Below, one piece after another: positions 23,274-34,326 of a stretch of DNA of 64,000 bases (the first letter of the stretch is position 1; the number at the start of each line of letters is the position of its first letter). The notes beneath the pieces were generated by a model that did not search any database, was not told where the DNA came from, and saw only the letters and a program-made list of their open reading frames with translations. A program made the position numbers and the translations under genes. The DNA is from Rutpela maculata (taxonomy: Eukaryota > Arthropoda > Insecta > Coleoptera > Cerambycidae). The DNA is taken from assembly GCA_936432065.2 (NCBI GenBank), contig OW386285.2, positions 182,528,301 to 182,592,300 on the forward strand. The letters are read 5' to 3'.

Positions 23274-23539
23274 TTGCTCTTTTTCTCTGCGGTCTTACCC
23301 ACGATTTTTTTCTGTTTGCCAAAAAGCTTTGTTCCGCATTAACAACTCCTATTTTTTTATTCTTCCTTGGGTCCAGTGATTCCACGCAGGTAGCTACAGT
23401 TGCCTCCGTGGTGTGTTAGTTGTCGCTCTGGAAATTCAGGGTCTTCTAACTCTTGCCACAAATGTGCGACTGGCTGCCTGTCAGGTGTCACCGTTTGTGT
23501 CATTTCCTAAGTTGTGCCTATCCTTTCAACTTAGCTACA

Positions 23540-23582
23540 CCGTGCTGATGAGGACCAATGAGTCCGAAACACGTGTCTACGG
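23540..23582 (+). ncRNA. Type I hammerhead ribozyme, copy 3
   Basis: The same architecture as copy 2. The base after the cleavage site is T instead of C (23578), so the first stem I pair becomes G-U. The catalytic core is intact; predicted cleavage follows C23577. Confidence 0.92.
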
Positions 23583-23846
23583 TTGCTCTTTTTCTCTGCG
23601 GCCTTACCCACGATTTTTTTCTGTTTGCCATAAAGCTTTGTTCCGCATTAACAACTCCTATTTTTTATTTTCCTTGGGTCCAGTGATTCCACGCAGGTAG
23701 CTATAGTTGCCTCCGTGGTGTGTTAGTTGTCGCTCTGGAAATTCAGGGTCTTCTAACTCTTGCCACAAATGTGCGACTGGCTGCCTGTCAGTGGTCACCG
23801 TTTGTGTCATTTCCTAAGTTGTGCCTATTCTTTCAACTTAGCTACA

Positions 23847-23889
23847 CCGTGCTGATGAGGACCAATGAGTCCGAAACACGTGTCCACGG
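23847..23889 (+). ncRNA. Type I hammerhead ribozyme, copy 4
   Basis: Core, stems and cleavage triplet are identical to copy 2; cleavage is predicted after C23884. Confidence 0.93.
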
Positions 23890-24155
23890 TTGCTCTTTTT
23901 CTCTGCGGTCTTACCCTCGATTTTTTTCTGTTTGCCATAAAGCTTTGTTCCGCATTAACAACTCCTATTTTTTTATTCTTCCTTGGGTCCAGTGATTCCA
24001 CGCAGGTAGCTATAGTTGCTTCCGTGGTGTGTTAGTTGTCGCTCTGGAAATTCAGGGTCTTCTAACTCTTGCCACAAATGTGCGACTGGCTGCCTGTCAG
24101 TGGTCACCGTTTGTGTCATTTCCTAAGTTGTGCCTATCCTTTCAACTTAGCTACA

Positions 24156-24198
24156 CCGTGCTGATGAGGACCAATGAGTCCGAAACACGTGTCCACGG
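24156..24198 (+). ncRNA. Type I hammerhead ribozyme, copy 5
   Basis: Identical core, stems and cleavage triplet; cleavage is predicted after C24193. This is the last monomer, truncated about 80 bp downstream by (AT)n. Confidence 0.93.
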
Positions 24199-24271
24199 TT
24201 GCTCTTTTTCTCTGCGGTCTTACCCACGATTTTTTCTGTTTGCCATAAAGCCTTGTTCCGCATTAACAACT

Positions 24272-24274
<3 letters not shown>

Positions 24275-24321
<47 letters not shown>
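24275..24321. repeat. (TA)n tract between satellite and errantivirus-like LTR
   Basis: It continues after the 3' LTR as TATATATATT (37876 onward). The LTR element therefore inserted into this tract, duplicating TATA. Confidence 0.95.
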
Positions 24322-24325
<4 letters not shown>

Positions 24326-24522
24326 ATATAAAATTGTACGCTTATTACCAAGACTTAGCCATAACAAACCTTCACAGGTATATCATATTACATGATAACG
24401 ACTTCTCTTATTAATCGCTTATCTTAGAGATATTATATTTCACCTTTGTTTCCCAAAAATTAATCTGACTGTCGAATTGCATTTCCTTTGTTCTATATTT
24501 TGCTTACTCAGGTTCTGTATGT

Positions 24523-24559
24523 TATAAATACGACTAGACATGCTTTGTAAAGTCAGTTA
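24523..24559 (+). promoter_or_regulatory. LTR core promoter: TATA box and initiator
   Basis: TATAAATA (24523-24530) lies about 30 bp before TCAGTTA (24553-24559), which matches the arthropod initiator TCAKTY. Transcription would begin near 24555. Confidence 0.7.
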
Positions 24560-24612
24560 TTAAACTCACTTAGAATGAAACACTTCTACTTATTGTATTA
24601 TTCCTTCTCCAA

Positions 24613-24643
24613 GAGCCAACGTTGGCTCCATTAAATAAATAAA
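24613..24643 (+). promoter_or_regulatory. 16-bp palindrome and overlapping AATAAA signals in the LTR
   Basis: GAGCCAACGTTGGCTC (24613-24628) is a perfect palindrome, followed by AATAAA at 24634 and 24638. The 3' LTR keeps both. The AATAAA motifs are likely polyadenylation signals; the palindrome could be a dimerisation or protein-binding site (inference). Confidence 0.65.
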
Positions 24644-24684
24644 TCTTTTTTAAAAAGTCATTCATGTGAACCGTGATCTAACAT

Positions 24685-24702
24685 TGGCGCAGTCGGTAGG
24701 AT
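24685..24702 (+). other. Primer-binding site, tRNA-Ser type
   Basis: TGGCGCAGTCGGTAGGAT begins one base after the LTR. It is complementary, with about one mismatch, to a tRNA-Ser 3' end, the primer used by the 17.6/297/Tom group. Confidence 0.75.
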
Positions 24703-24870
24703 CCGTAAACATCATCAGAACAAGAAGCCTAACTGGTAGTGAAGCGTAAAAGAACAAGGAGAACATCTGCAGAAGGTGCCTAACTAGTGCGGGTACATCT
24801 ACTTGAACAAGGAGACCTTCCTCACTGGTGGTGGCGGATCCCAATCCCTTGACGGACGAAGAACCTACCC

Positions 24871-24893
24871 ATGGAGATGGAATTAACGTAAGT
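24871..24893 (+). promoter_or_regulatory. Leader ATG and splice donor for env mRNA
   Basis: An ATG at 24871 opens 17 nt of frame, followed by a strong donor GTAAGT (24888-24893). The acceptor TTTTCAG before env ends at 35472. The phases agree (two bases left at the donor, one taken at the acceptor), so splicing would give env a start codon from the leader. Several errantiviruses make a spliced env RNA. Confidence 0.65.
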
Positions 24894-24958
24894 CATTCTA
24901 AGAATCATCTCGTACCATTTTACTATTTTATTATTTTTCGCAACTTATTTTATTAAAA

Positions 24959-25183
24959 GTGTATTATAATGCTAATACACTCGGCGCACAAAGCCAGTTC
25001 TCTTGTCAAAGTGAATCCATTCCTTTACAAACACAACGAAACAAGTTCATTTAATTTTAAGTTATTTATTCTCGTATTATACTGCTAATACGAAACATTG
25101 TGTATTACACAGCTAATATACAATCCATTTACGCACGCAACGTATCAAGCTAATTTAATTTATCGTATCATACTGCTGATACG
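24959..25183 (+). repeat. Four related hairpins in the 5' leader
   Basis: The hairpins lie at 24959-24980 (GTGTATTA/TAATACAC), 25073-25092 (CGTATTA/TAATACG), 25101-25122 (TGTATTA with a bulged partner) and 25164-25183 (CGTATCA/TGATACG). All have six-nt loops ending in GC; the second and fourth share the loop TACTGC. Stem changes are compensatory (TTA/TAA against TCA/TGA; CG/CG against TG/CA), which points to selection on structure or on an inverted binding site. Confidence 0.75.
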
Positions 25184-25226
25184 CAACCAATTTTTGTCCA
25201 AGTAATTTCTAAATACAAAAAGCAAA

Positions 25227-25333
25227 ATGCCAGATAGAGCTCAACCAGAAACAGTTCAACCAGTGCCACCGGCACCAGCCGAACAACAACTACAACAACA
25301 ACAACAACAACAACTACAACAACAACAACAACT

Positions 25334-25367
<34 letters not shown>

Positions 25368-26690
25368 CTACAACAACAACCACAACCAGAGCAAATTGAG
25401 CCTTACAAGCTCTCTGAGATATTTTCGTTGATACCCGAATTCGATGGCAATGCCATTAATTTACAAACATTTTTAAATTCATGCCACTGTGCACAAAGTA
25501 TGGCCATTAACGACCAGAAAATTTTATTAACAGTCCACATCATAAATAAATTAAAGGCAAAGCTGCCGAATTAATTAACTCACGTAATCCCGGCACATAG
25601 CCAGAAATAAAAGCACTACTGGAAACCCACTTTGGGGACTCCAGAGATTTAACGGCCTTAATTCAGGACCTGCAGCGCATTCACCAATTGCCAGGTGAAT
25701 CCACCCTAACATTTGTATCGTGTCTACAAACGCACAACGCGAAAATGCACGCCGCAGTGCAAAAACAAAATCTCACGGGAACGCAAAGAACTGCACAATC
25801 AGATCTTATAGAAACCATGACGCTTAATAATTTACTAACAGGTTTAGAACCGAACCTAGGTAGAATCATACGTGCTAGCAATCCTCCTAGCATATTAGAG
25901 GCTGTTAGTAGAATTCGTAGAGAACTACAACTCTCCTACTTCGAGCAACAAAAATTTCCAAAAAATAGTCCTGTCAAAAATCCCACTTTACAACAAAAAC
26001 GACCAATTTCAAATTTCCAACAAAAATTCTGTTCATTTTGCAAACGCAATGGACATGTAATAAGTGAATGCCGCACGAGGCAGTAATCGCAAGCTACGCC
26101 AACAACGTCACAAAATTTTCAAAGAACGAATTACCAAGGAAATCCGAATTTCCAAAATTTCTCTCAAAATAATCAGTTTGGCCAGAGGACATTCCCTCAA
26201 AACAATCAGCCAAATCAATCACAGCAAAACAGGCCATTAGCCATAAGGCCGAACCCGAATTTCAATCAACAAAGACCCTCTGCTATTCAACCAAACCCAA
26301 ATTTCAACCGTTTTAATCAACAAAAACGCATCATTTAAATTACGAACCTTACGAAGATCAATGTGATTATAATAATCAATACAATGACTATTCACCCGAT
26401 TATCAAAACGCAAGTGACAGTTATGAAAATTACAATTTCGAAACTAACCAAAATTACCAAGAGAATTATACAGCTAATTCTCAATATGAACAGTACGAGG
26501 ATTATACTGCTAATCCTCAGGATTTTCGCTTAGATCTGGAGTACCCCACGGATACTCCAATACAACAAACAGACCAATTCGAACCAATTACGGAACTAGA
26601 AACTCAAATACAAACTATGAACCTGAACGACAGTTTCGACCCAATGCTGAATTTCCCAGAACAGACGTTCATGTAAATACGCTTTCTCAC
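25227..26690 (+). pseudogene. Errantivirus-like gag, broken
   Basis: It starts at ATG 25227 and encodes a Q-rich stretch ((CAA)n, 25280-25385), then a helical Gag region (YKLSEIFSLIPEFDGNAINL). Stops and frameshifts near 25572-25605 separate it from the next frame (25606-26086), which ends with a CCHC knuckle CSFCKRNGHVISEC (about 26036-26076) and a stop. An N/Q-rich tail continues in pieces to about 26690. The polyQ tract makes poly-valine and other shadow frames on the minus strand. Confidence 0.85.
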
Positions 26691-27340
26691 ACCTTATTAA
26701 CCGTAAATTCAAAAAATCTTTATTACATCAAAGACGCAACCGGCAAATTTAAAATTTTGATTGACACAGGTGCAGGAATTTCAATTTTTAAACCTAAAAC
26801 AGCTGAAAATTATAGACGTAGATCTCCTGAAAATGTAATCATACAGGGCATTACTGATCAAAAAATTTATATCAACGAATCTGTTCTCATCCCCTTTTCA
26901 GATGAGTCACAGAAAGTTTATATCTATAATCTAGATATAGATTTTGATGGACTACTAGGCGCAGATTTTTTAGAACATTACGAATGCCAAGTAGACTTTA
27001 AAAACAAACAACTAGTCACGAATTTAAAAAAAAAAAAAAATTTAAAGTTACGGAAGAAACTACAGTAAATTTACCTCTATAACCAACTATTAATTCTGAT
27101 ACAAAAAATTCAAATTTAAGCAACATCAAAAATTTAATTTCTATGGGACCTCGCATGGAAAAAATTTGTAAACTAAAATGTAACCTGCGAAATACCGAGG
27201 CTATACTGTTAGCCCAGGAAAACGAGAAAGTACGCTTACCAAATGCCATTGTCAAAATCGATCACAATGGAGAATTTTTAACTTCAATAATAAACGCAAA
27301 CGGTATTCCAAAAACCATAAACTTTTCAACCTTAACCTAG
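26691..27340 (+). pseudogene. Errantivirus-like protease region
   Basis: A retropepsin with LIDTGAGISIF (about 26757) and the second conserved block LLGADFLEHY (about 26950). A poly-A run and frameshift near 27030 interrupt it; fragments continue to 27340 before RT. Confidence 0.85.
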
Positions 27341-27379
27341 AACCAGTACAAAAATTCAAATCAATTTTTAATTTAAATA

Positions 27380-29050
27380 CTCAAAATTTCGACAAACATC
27401 CACAGACAGACAGACCCTTTGAAATTAGGAACGAATTGCGCTTGTATCATCTAAACGAAGAAGAGGCCGAAATAGTAACGCAGCTTTGTTTAGACTTTCA
27501 AGATATATTCTATTTGGAAGGAGACAATTTAACTTTTACTAACGAAATTAAGCATTCCATTGATACGAACGATTCAAAACCGGTTTTCACAAAGTCATAT
27601 CGCTACCCTCATATCCATAAAGAGGAAGTTAAAACACAAGTCCCTAATATGCTCGATCAAGGCATCATTAGATCTTCGATTTCTCCCTGGTCCTCTCCGG
27701 TTTGGATTGTACCAAAAAAACTCGACGCCTCCGGTAAACAAAAATGGGGAGTTGTAGTGGACTACAGAAAACTCAACGAACTGACTATTGACGATAAATA
27801 CCCGCTACCCAATATTTCCGACCTCCTCGATCAATTAGGCAAATGTCAATATTTTACAACTTTGGACTTAGCCTCCGGATTTCACCAAATCGAGATTGAT
27901 GCAAAAGATATTCAAAAAACTGCTTTCACAGTTGAAAATGGTCATTTTGAATTCGTAAGAATGCCTTTTGGACTTAAGAATGCTCCATCAACATTTCAAA
28001 GAGTGATGGATAACATTTTGTTAGGTATCCAAAATGAACGATGTCTCGTCTATATGAACGACATTATTGTTTACTCCCCTACTATTCACGAGCATATCTC
28101 TCGATTAACAGAAGTTTTCAAACGATTACAGAAAGCGAATCTAAAAATTCAACCCGACAAATGCGAGTTTCTCCGCAAGGAAGTCGCTTATTTAGGACAT
28201 CTCATTACAAAAGACGGCGTAAAACTGAATCTTTCGAAAGTTGACGCTATTCTAAACTTCCCTCAACCAAAAAACCAAAAAGGAATTAAATCATTTCTAG
28301 GCTTAGCCGGATATTACAGGCGCTTTATCCCTAATTTCTCCAAGATTACCAAGCCCTTAACAAAACTACTACAAAAAGATGTACCATTTCTCTTCGACAA
28401 TGACTGTATAAATTCTTTTCAAAATTTGAAACAAACATTAACAACAACTCCGATATTAATCTACCCTGACTTTGATGAACCTTTCGTTCTAACCACCGAT
28501 GCGAGCGCATTTGCCGTCGGCTCGGTGGTGAGCCAGGGGCCTATTGGCCTATTGCCTATGCTTCTAGAACCTTGTGCAGTGCAGAAACTAAGTATTCAAC
28601 GATTGAACGCGAGCTTTTATCCATAGTATAGAGATTTTAGACCCTATCTGTACGGTAGAAAGTTCAAGCTTGTAACCGACCACAGACCACTCACCTGGCT
28701 ATTCTCTATAAAAGACCCAGGAAGTAGACTTGCCCGTTGGCGACTCAAATTAGAAGAGTACGATTACGAAATAATTTATAAACCCGGCAAAATCAATAAG
28801 AACGCGGACGCACTTTCCAGAATCAAAATTAATCATTTTTCCGAATGTTCCAAATTTTACTCAAAGGTTCTAGCCGCGAATGACGAAGAGTCAGACGACG
28901 ACGAAAACCCAGATAACAACGAAATCACTAACGAACAAATTTCCCAAGAATTTGAAACTTTCACTAACTTATATAAAACAACATCGACTATTCAAAAATT
29001 AAAGCTTCAAACAAACAACTCTTATATCGAGAACATAAAGATATTATAAC
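27380..29050 (+). pseudogene. Errantivirus-like RT and RNase H
   Basis: The RT frame (27436-28626) contains PVWIVPKK, VVDYRKLN, motif A TTLDLASGFHQI, motif B MPFGLKNAPSTFQ and motif C YMND (28051-28062), where YxDD is expected. The first catalytic Asp is therefore Asn. RNase H begins LTTDASAFAVGSV; a frameshift near 28545 and a stop near 28624 precede its remainder (VTDHRPLTWL, INKNADALSRI) up to about 29050. Confidence 0.92.
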
Positions 29051-29059
29051 CTTCTTCCA

Positions 29060-29810
29060 ACAAAATAACTTACAAGACCTACATCACAAAATTATCGAGG
29101 ACATTCGAAGAAAACCCCGAATTTCATAACGATAAAATCAATATTGTATCGAGCAAAACAGTCAGACATAGGAGATATTTTATCATCCCTCTACCTTTTG
29201 ATATCGAATCTGTAATTGAACATCTATTTTTGGTATTATTTAAAAATCAAGATATCCTAGATCTCTCTAAGACATACTTTGTCGAAAATAATTTAGATCT
29301 CCCCATACTTGAAATCCTATCATTCATTTTTGCGGAAAAAGACTTAAAAGTAGTAATTTGTCAAGATATCGTCAGAACTGCCGACGAAGAAGAAATTCCA
29401 ATTATATTGGAGCAAAATCATTTTGGTAAAAATAATCTACACCGCGGAATAAATGAGACGATTCGAAGAATTAGAGAAAAATACACTTGGCAAGGTCTAA
29501 CTAAAGACGTTGAAAATTTTATAAAAAATTGCGAAACTTGCCAAAAGACTAAAGTATGCCGGAAAAACCTTAATAACCCTCTAGTAGTCACAGAAATCCC
29601 AAGAACACCATTCGAAAGAATTAATATCGATTTGTTTGAATTCCCAATTCGAAATTACGCGTTAACTATTCGCGATGAGTTAACTAAATTCACACAAGCC
29701 TATGCAGTCCCAATCCGCAAAATCCGTCGTATGTTATACTTTCAACATTACGGTACCCCGCTAAGAATCCATTGCGATTACGGAGGCGAATTTGACAACC
29801 GCTTGCTTAA
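29060..29810 (+). pseudogene. Errantivirus-like integrase, N-terminal part
   Basis: It carries the zinc-binding module (H..H in NHFGKNNLHRG and C..C in CETCQKTKVC) and the first catalytic region (INIDLFEFP), then the second Asp region (IHCDYGGEF). It is cut at TTAA 29807-29810 by the inserted element. The frame resumes in phase after the second TTAA at 34876. Confidence 0.9.
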
Positions 29811-30570
29811 GAGTATAATCTGCGATCAGTGAAATGAAGGAACGAATTATTCGGCTTATTTTTGAAGACAGAAACTTCAAATTTTGTACGTATGTATTAA
29901 AATATATATTCTAGTTCGTCACGTTTTTAATTTTTTATTTTAATCAAAAACACGTGATCAACGAAAAAATTGACGTCGAAAAATTGGAATTTACAAAAAA
30001 CGAAATCGTGACGCCCTAGATAGTCCTTAATTAATTACGTGGATAAAATATAACCTCTTAATTTTCAAACATAGATTCAATAAATAGTTTCCAATTTTGC
30101 CGTCAATAGATGGCACTCGCCTCGGCATTCGCATAGCTTTACACGCTCTTAGACTTTAGGTAGGAACTTGTTGTCATGGAGACCAGACTCGAATGAATGC
30201 TTGCCAGGGATGCATTTAGGAGTTCTGGTAATTGTAATCTTAAATTTATTTATAAATTATTTTATCTTACTGGAATGACTTAATAGATGAAATTCTTGAA
30301 AATGTTAATACATAAATAAAAGGTGCCAAATAGAGAGGACCGTTTTGTATAAACACTCCTACAAATTTTATTATGAAAATTTGAATGCGGTTTTTAGTTA
30401 GGTCAGAAATCAATTTATTCGAAATTATTACCAAGCCAAATGTACAGGGTGTCCTAAACAACGCGCAATGCTCGGTTTTCTCGGTAGTTTCTGAGATAAG
30501 TTTATGGTTCAAAATCCAGTCTGACGTAGGTTTTCCGAGGAATCTCATACTGCTAAGATATTTAGGAATC

Positions 30571-31345
30571 CAAGATGGCGGACGAATTTCGTCATCTATG
30601 GTCCTATTCGACTGAAAATCGATATCTGGGGTTTTTCGGGGATGCGGTTTACGAATTTTTGGTCAAAATTTAGGAATCCAAGATGGCGGACGAATTTCGT
30701 CATCTATGGACCTATTCGACTGAAAATCGATGTCTGGGAGTTTTCGGGGATGCGGGTTATGAATTTTTGATCAAAATTTAGGACTCCAAGATGGCGGACG
30801 AATTTCGTCATCTATGGTCCTATTCGACTGAAAATCGATACCTCGGGGTTGTCGGGAATGCGGGTTACGAATTTTTGGTTAAAATTTAGGAATCCAAGAT
30901 GGTGGACGAATTTCGTCATCTATGGTCCTATTTGGCTGAAAATCGATGTCTGGGGGTTTTCGGGGATGCGGGTTACGAATTTTTCGTCAAAATTTAGGAA
31001 ACCAAGATAGCGGATGAATTTCGTCTTCTGTGGTCCTATTCGACTGAAAATCGATATCTGGGGGTTTTCGGGGATGCGGGTTACGAATTTTTGGTCAAAA
31101 TTTGTGAATCCAAGATGGTGGACGAATTTCGTCATCTATGGTCCTATTCGACTGAAAATCGATATCTGGGGGTTTTCGGGGATGCGGGTTACGAATTTTT
31201 GGTCAAAATTTAGGAATCCAAGATGGCGGATGAATTTCGTCATCTCTGGTCCTATTCGAATGGAAATCGATATCTCGAGATTTTCGGGGATGCGGGTTAC
31301 GAATTTTTTTAAAAATTTAGGAATCCAGGACAGCGGACGAATTAT
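30571..31345 (+). repeat. 108-bp tandem repeat, seven copies plus a partial
   Basis: CAAGATGG or a close variant starts at 30571, 30679, 30787, 30895, 31003, 31111 and 31219, an exact 108-bp spacing. Each unit carries TCCTATTCGACTGAAAATCG and GGTTACGAATTTTTGG. Because 108 is a multiple of three, frames stay open on both strands; I do not regard them as genes. Confidence 0.95.
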
Positions 31346-31359
31346 AACTATATTTTGAC

Positions 31360-32151
31360 CCCCCTTTATTTATGTTATTATTGGAGATAAAAAAAGTTTC
31401 GTATAAGAGTTGTAGGGTTGTATGCATATTTTTTTAAATGCAATTAAAAAACAATTGCTTGCATATGTCACGTGATATAACAATGAGGGTTGCTTTTTCA
31501 ATGAAAACCCTGTATATTTTTACATATTCTTTTAGATCCTGATTTCAAACATATAAGGATTGATAGATCTAGCTGTAATATTTTTTGATATTAAATATGC
31601 TCCAAACATGCATATAGGTATTTTAGGGTTTCTGACGGAGAGCAGTCAGTGGCGTATTTAGGGGGGGGGGGCTATAGGGGCTCTAGTCAAAATTCAAGGG
31701 CGGCAGTTTTTTTGAAAAACACCAAAGACATAAAAACAAAAATTTTTTATTATTAATATGTTCTATCAGAACATGTTTAATTTATTTGAGAACGTGTTTT
31801 TTATATTAACTAGACTAAAGTTCCTTATTATAGTCAACAGTACAGGGTGGTTGTGCAAACGTTAGAACCTCATTTAACTTCTTTATTTTGGGAGTTACGT
31901 AAATAAGTTCAAAAATAAAAGTTATGAGATATCACATATATTTTCCAAACATCATTTCAGCAAAACAATTCAAACAAGTCGAATTTCGGAGATATTTACC
32001 TTGGTTTTTTTAAATATATTTTTGCACCATTTGAAAGGCCATAGAAAAATCTTTTCAATGATATATGACACAGTATTTTTCTTAAAAACTATAGTAGATA
32101 TTAAGTTTTATGTTTTCTTACATTAAGTCATGGTAGTCCGAAAAATATATA
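31360..32151. other. Non-coding interior of the nested element
   Basis: AT-rich, with a G11 run near 31660 and isolated CAGGGTG motifs at 31850. No gene was recognised. Confidence 0.4.
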
Positions 32152-32726
32152 CAGTGTGTTTCACTTTTTAATTTTTTTTTCTGATTTGAATCAAATTTTA
32201 CTTAAGTATGGAACAAATTAGGATCTACTTATGACCAGAAAAAAATGCACCTCCTACAAATGCAAAGCCATCTGCGGTACCAAAATATGCGGATAAAATC
32301 AAAAAATCATATTAGGCATGTTTTTATTGGAAAATTTTGTCAATGAAACTTGTTCAGAATTGTTCAGAATCCTTAAGTCCAAAATTTAATCAAAATAAAA
32401 AATATATAAATTTTTTTTAAAATAATGTCCAAGTCCGAAAATATCATTTTAATGGGTTTTTTCGTTTAGAAAACTGTACTATGACAATTTTGTTTGAAAT
32501 TAAACCCAAGCTGCCAGGTAGTTGTGAAGCAATTTACAGTTTTTTTTTTTTTTTCGGTTTTTTTTTTTTCCGATTTTCCGATTTTCTCCACATATTTTGG
32601 TACCGCAGGTGGCTTTGGTACCGTAGGAGGCGAATGTTTTTCTGGTCATAAGTAGATACTAATTTGTAAGTAAAATGTGATTCAAATCGGAGAAAAAATA
32701 AAAAAGTTATTGAGTGAAACACACTG
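32152..32726. mobile_element. TA-flanked MITE with ~150-bp inverted arms
   Basis: Ends CAGTGTGTTTCAC and its inverse GTGAAACACACTG are bordered by TA (32150-32151, 32727-32728). The arms extend through ATCTACTTATGACCAG and GCGGTACCAAAATATG. It is the deepest nesting level found. Confidence 0.85.
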
Positions 32727-33084
32727 TATCAATTATTGAAATTCTCCATTTTATTTAAAATAAAGTGAAATTAGACAGAACTAACATATTGTTTATTTTA
32801 ATTTACATACTTTTGTTTTCCATGGCTAATTTGATAAATTGTAAATTTATAGTAAATTAGACAAAATTTGTTTAAGATAAGTACCATGTATTATATTATA
32901 AAAGCAAAGCTTTTTTTTATGGCGTTTCAAATGGTACATATATGGAGTGTTCCTTTAAAAAAAAGTAAAGTTCATATCTCCCAAATGCGACTTTCAATAG
33001 GCATGTCCACAAAATTTTAATTTCAATTAGAAATGATAGAATTATCGATATTGTACACTAATTTAACAATAAAAAAAAACCGCT

Positions 33085-33755
33085 GCCCAAGGAATCACTA
33101 CTTCCACATCCAGATTTTCTATCCAAGTCACTTACAACGAAAAAATGTTGTATGTGGAAATAATTGTTTAATAATATAATATTTGAATTCGTCTACCTCA
33201 AAAACCCATAAAACGATACCCCACATCGGTAGTGGGGTGGGGGGTGGTGATAGAGGGTGGCAGTGGGGGTGGATAAGGTAAAAAAATATTTTGAGGTTTC
33301 TGGTTCTTGTACATACACTAAATCAAATTTTGTTTTCCATCCTCTTTAATAATGGGGTGGGGGTGGTAATGGGGGTGGCTAATGCCAAAATTTCTTTTGA
33401 GACCTTAGCTTCTCTTGTATATAGTAAATACCAGTTTTATGAACTCTTACCTGCTTTATTTACCTATTTACCCCAAATTCACCCCAATTTACCCCCCAAC
33501 CTTTCGACGAAACATGATGAAAATATAATCTAGTTCTAGATCTCGTTAAAGTACATATGTGTACCAAATTTCAAGTCAATATCTCAAACCGTTCCAGAGT
33601 AAACGTGCGCACAAAAAAAAGTTACAGACCGACAGAATTTTTTTTTCACTCAAACTTAAAATTTCGACGTTTCATGACATTCTAAGCCTATTTGAACAAT
33701 AAGAATTTTAAAAATTTTTTTTGTCGTTACTATACTTTCACTGGATGTGGAAGTA
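33085..33755 (+). repeat. Interspersed repeat, copy B (uninterrupted)
   Basis: It matches 1180-1290 joined to 2594-3162, from GCTGCCCAAGGAATCACTAC to CTGGATGTGGAAGTAA. It provides the empty-site comparison for the element at 1293-2591. Confidence 0.8.
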
Positions 33756-33854
33756 ATATATGTATCCTTATTTTGCCAGTTATTCGTAATAGAAATCACC
33801 CCAAACATAGCGAGGATTTTTGGTAATTTTTCAATAAAAATTTTTGGTCTATAA

Positions 33855-34326
33855 AGTAAAAAAATATTTTGAAGTTTTTGGTTCTTGTACATACACTAAA
33901 TCACACTTTTTTTCATCCCCTTAAAAAATGGGGTAATGGGGGTAGCTAATGTCAAAAATTTTTTCGAGACCTTAGCTTCTCTTATATATACTAAATACCA
34001 ATTTTACGGACTCTTACCTGCTTGATTTACCTGTTTACCTCCCCCATTTACCCCAATTTACACTCCAACCCTTCGATGGAATAAGATGAAAATATAATCT
34101 AGTTCCAGATCCCGTTAAAGTACATACGTGTACCAAATTTCAAGTCAATATCTTAAACGGTTCCAGAGTAATCGTGCGCACAAAAAAGTTAGACCGACAG
34201 ACAGACAGAAATTTTTTTTCGCTGAAACTTAAAATGTCGACCTTTCATGACAGTCTAAGCGTATCTGAACAATAAAAATTTTCAAAAATTTTTTTGTTAC
34301 TATACTTCCACTGGATGTGGAAGTAA
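33855..34326 (+). repeat. Interspersed repeat, copy C (5'-truncated)
   Basis: It repeats the right part of copy B from AAGTAAAAAAATATTTTGA through TTCAAGTCAATATCT to CACTGGATGTGGAAGTAA. A short piece of the left end of the family lies at 34611-34660. Confidence 0.75.

Larger units (their letters stand above)
23102..24276 (+). repeat. Hammerhead satellite, direct array (about 3.8 monomers)
   Basis: Monomers of 309, 307 and 309 bp (equivalent points 23231, 23540, 23847 and 24156) are nearly identical, differing at a few positions each. The last copy is cut at AACTCCTAT and continues as (AT)n. Each monomer holds one hammerhead. The ~91-codon frame per monomer is incidental: it runs straight through the ribozyme and the period is a multiple of three. 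High identity implies recent amplification or homogenisation. Confidence 0.96.
24322..24683 (+). repeat. 5' LTR of the errantivirus-like element
   Basis: It starts TGTTATATAAAATTG and ends GTGATCTAACA. It contains a core promoter, a 16-bp palindrome and AATAAA signals, and is paired with 37514-37875. Confidence 0.95.

Noticed and set aside
22760..24331. ~91-codon ORF present in each satellite monomer
   Set aside because: The monomer is 309 bp, a multiple of three, and copies are nearly identical, so one open frame is copied along. It runs through the ribozyme core and has no recognisable domain.
25168..25383. Poly-valine ORF on the minus strand
   Set aside because: Shadow of the (CAA)n glutamine tract of gag.
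31014..31358. 114-codon ORF in the 108-bp array
   Set aside because: The repeat period is a multiple of three; frames on both strands are open and there is no protein-like conservation.
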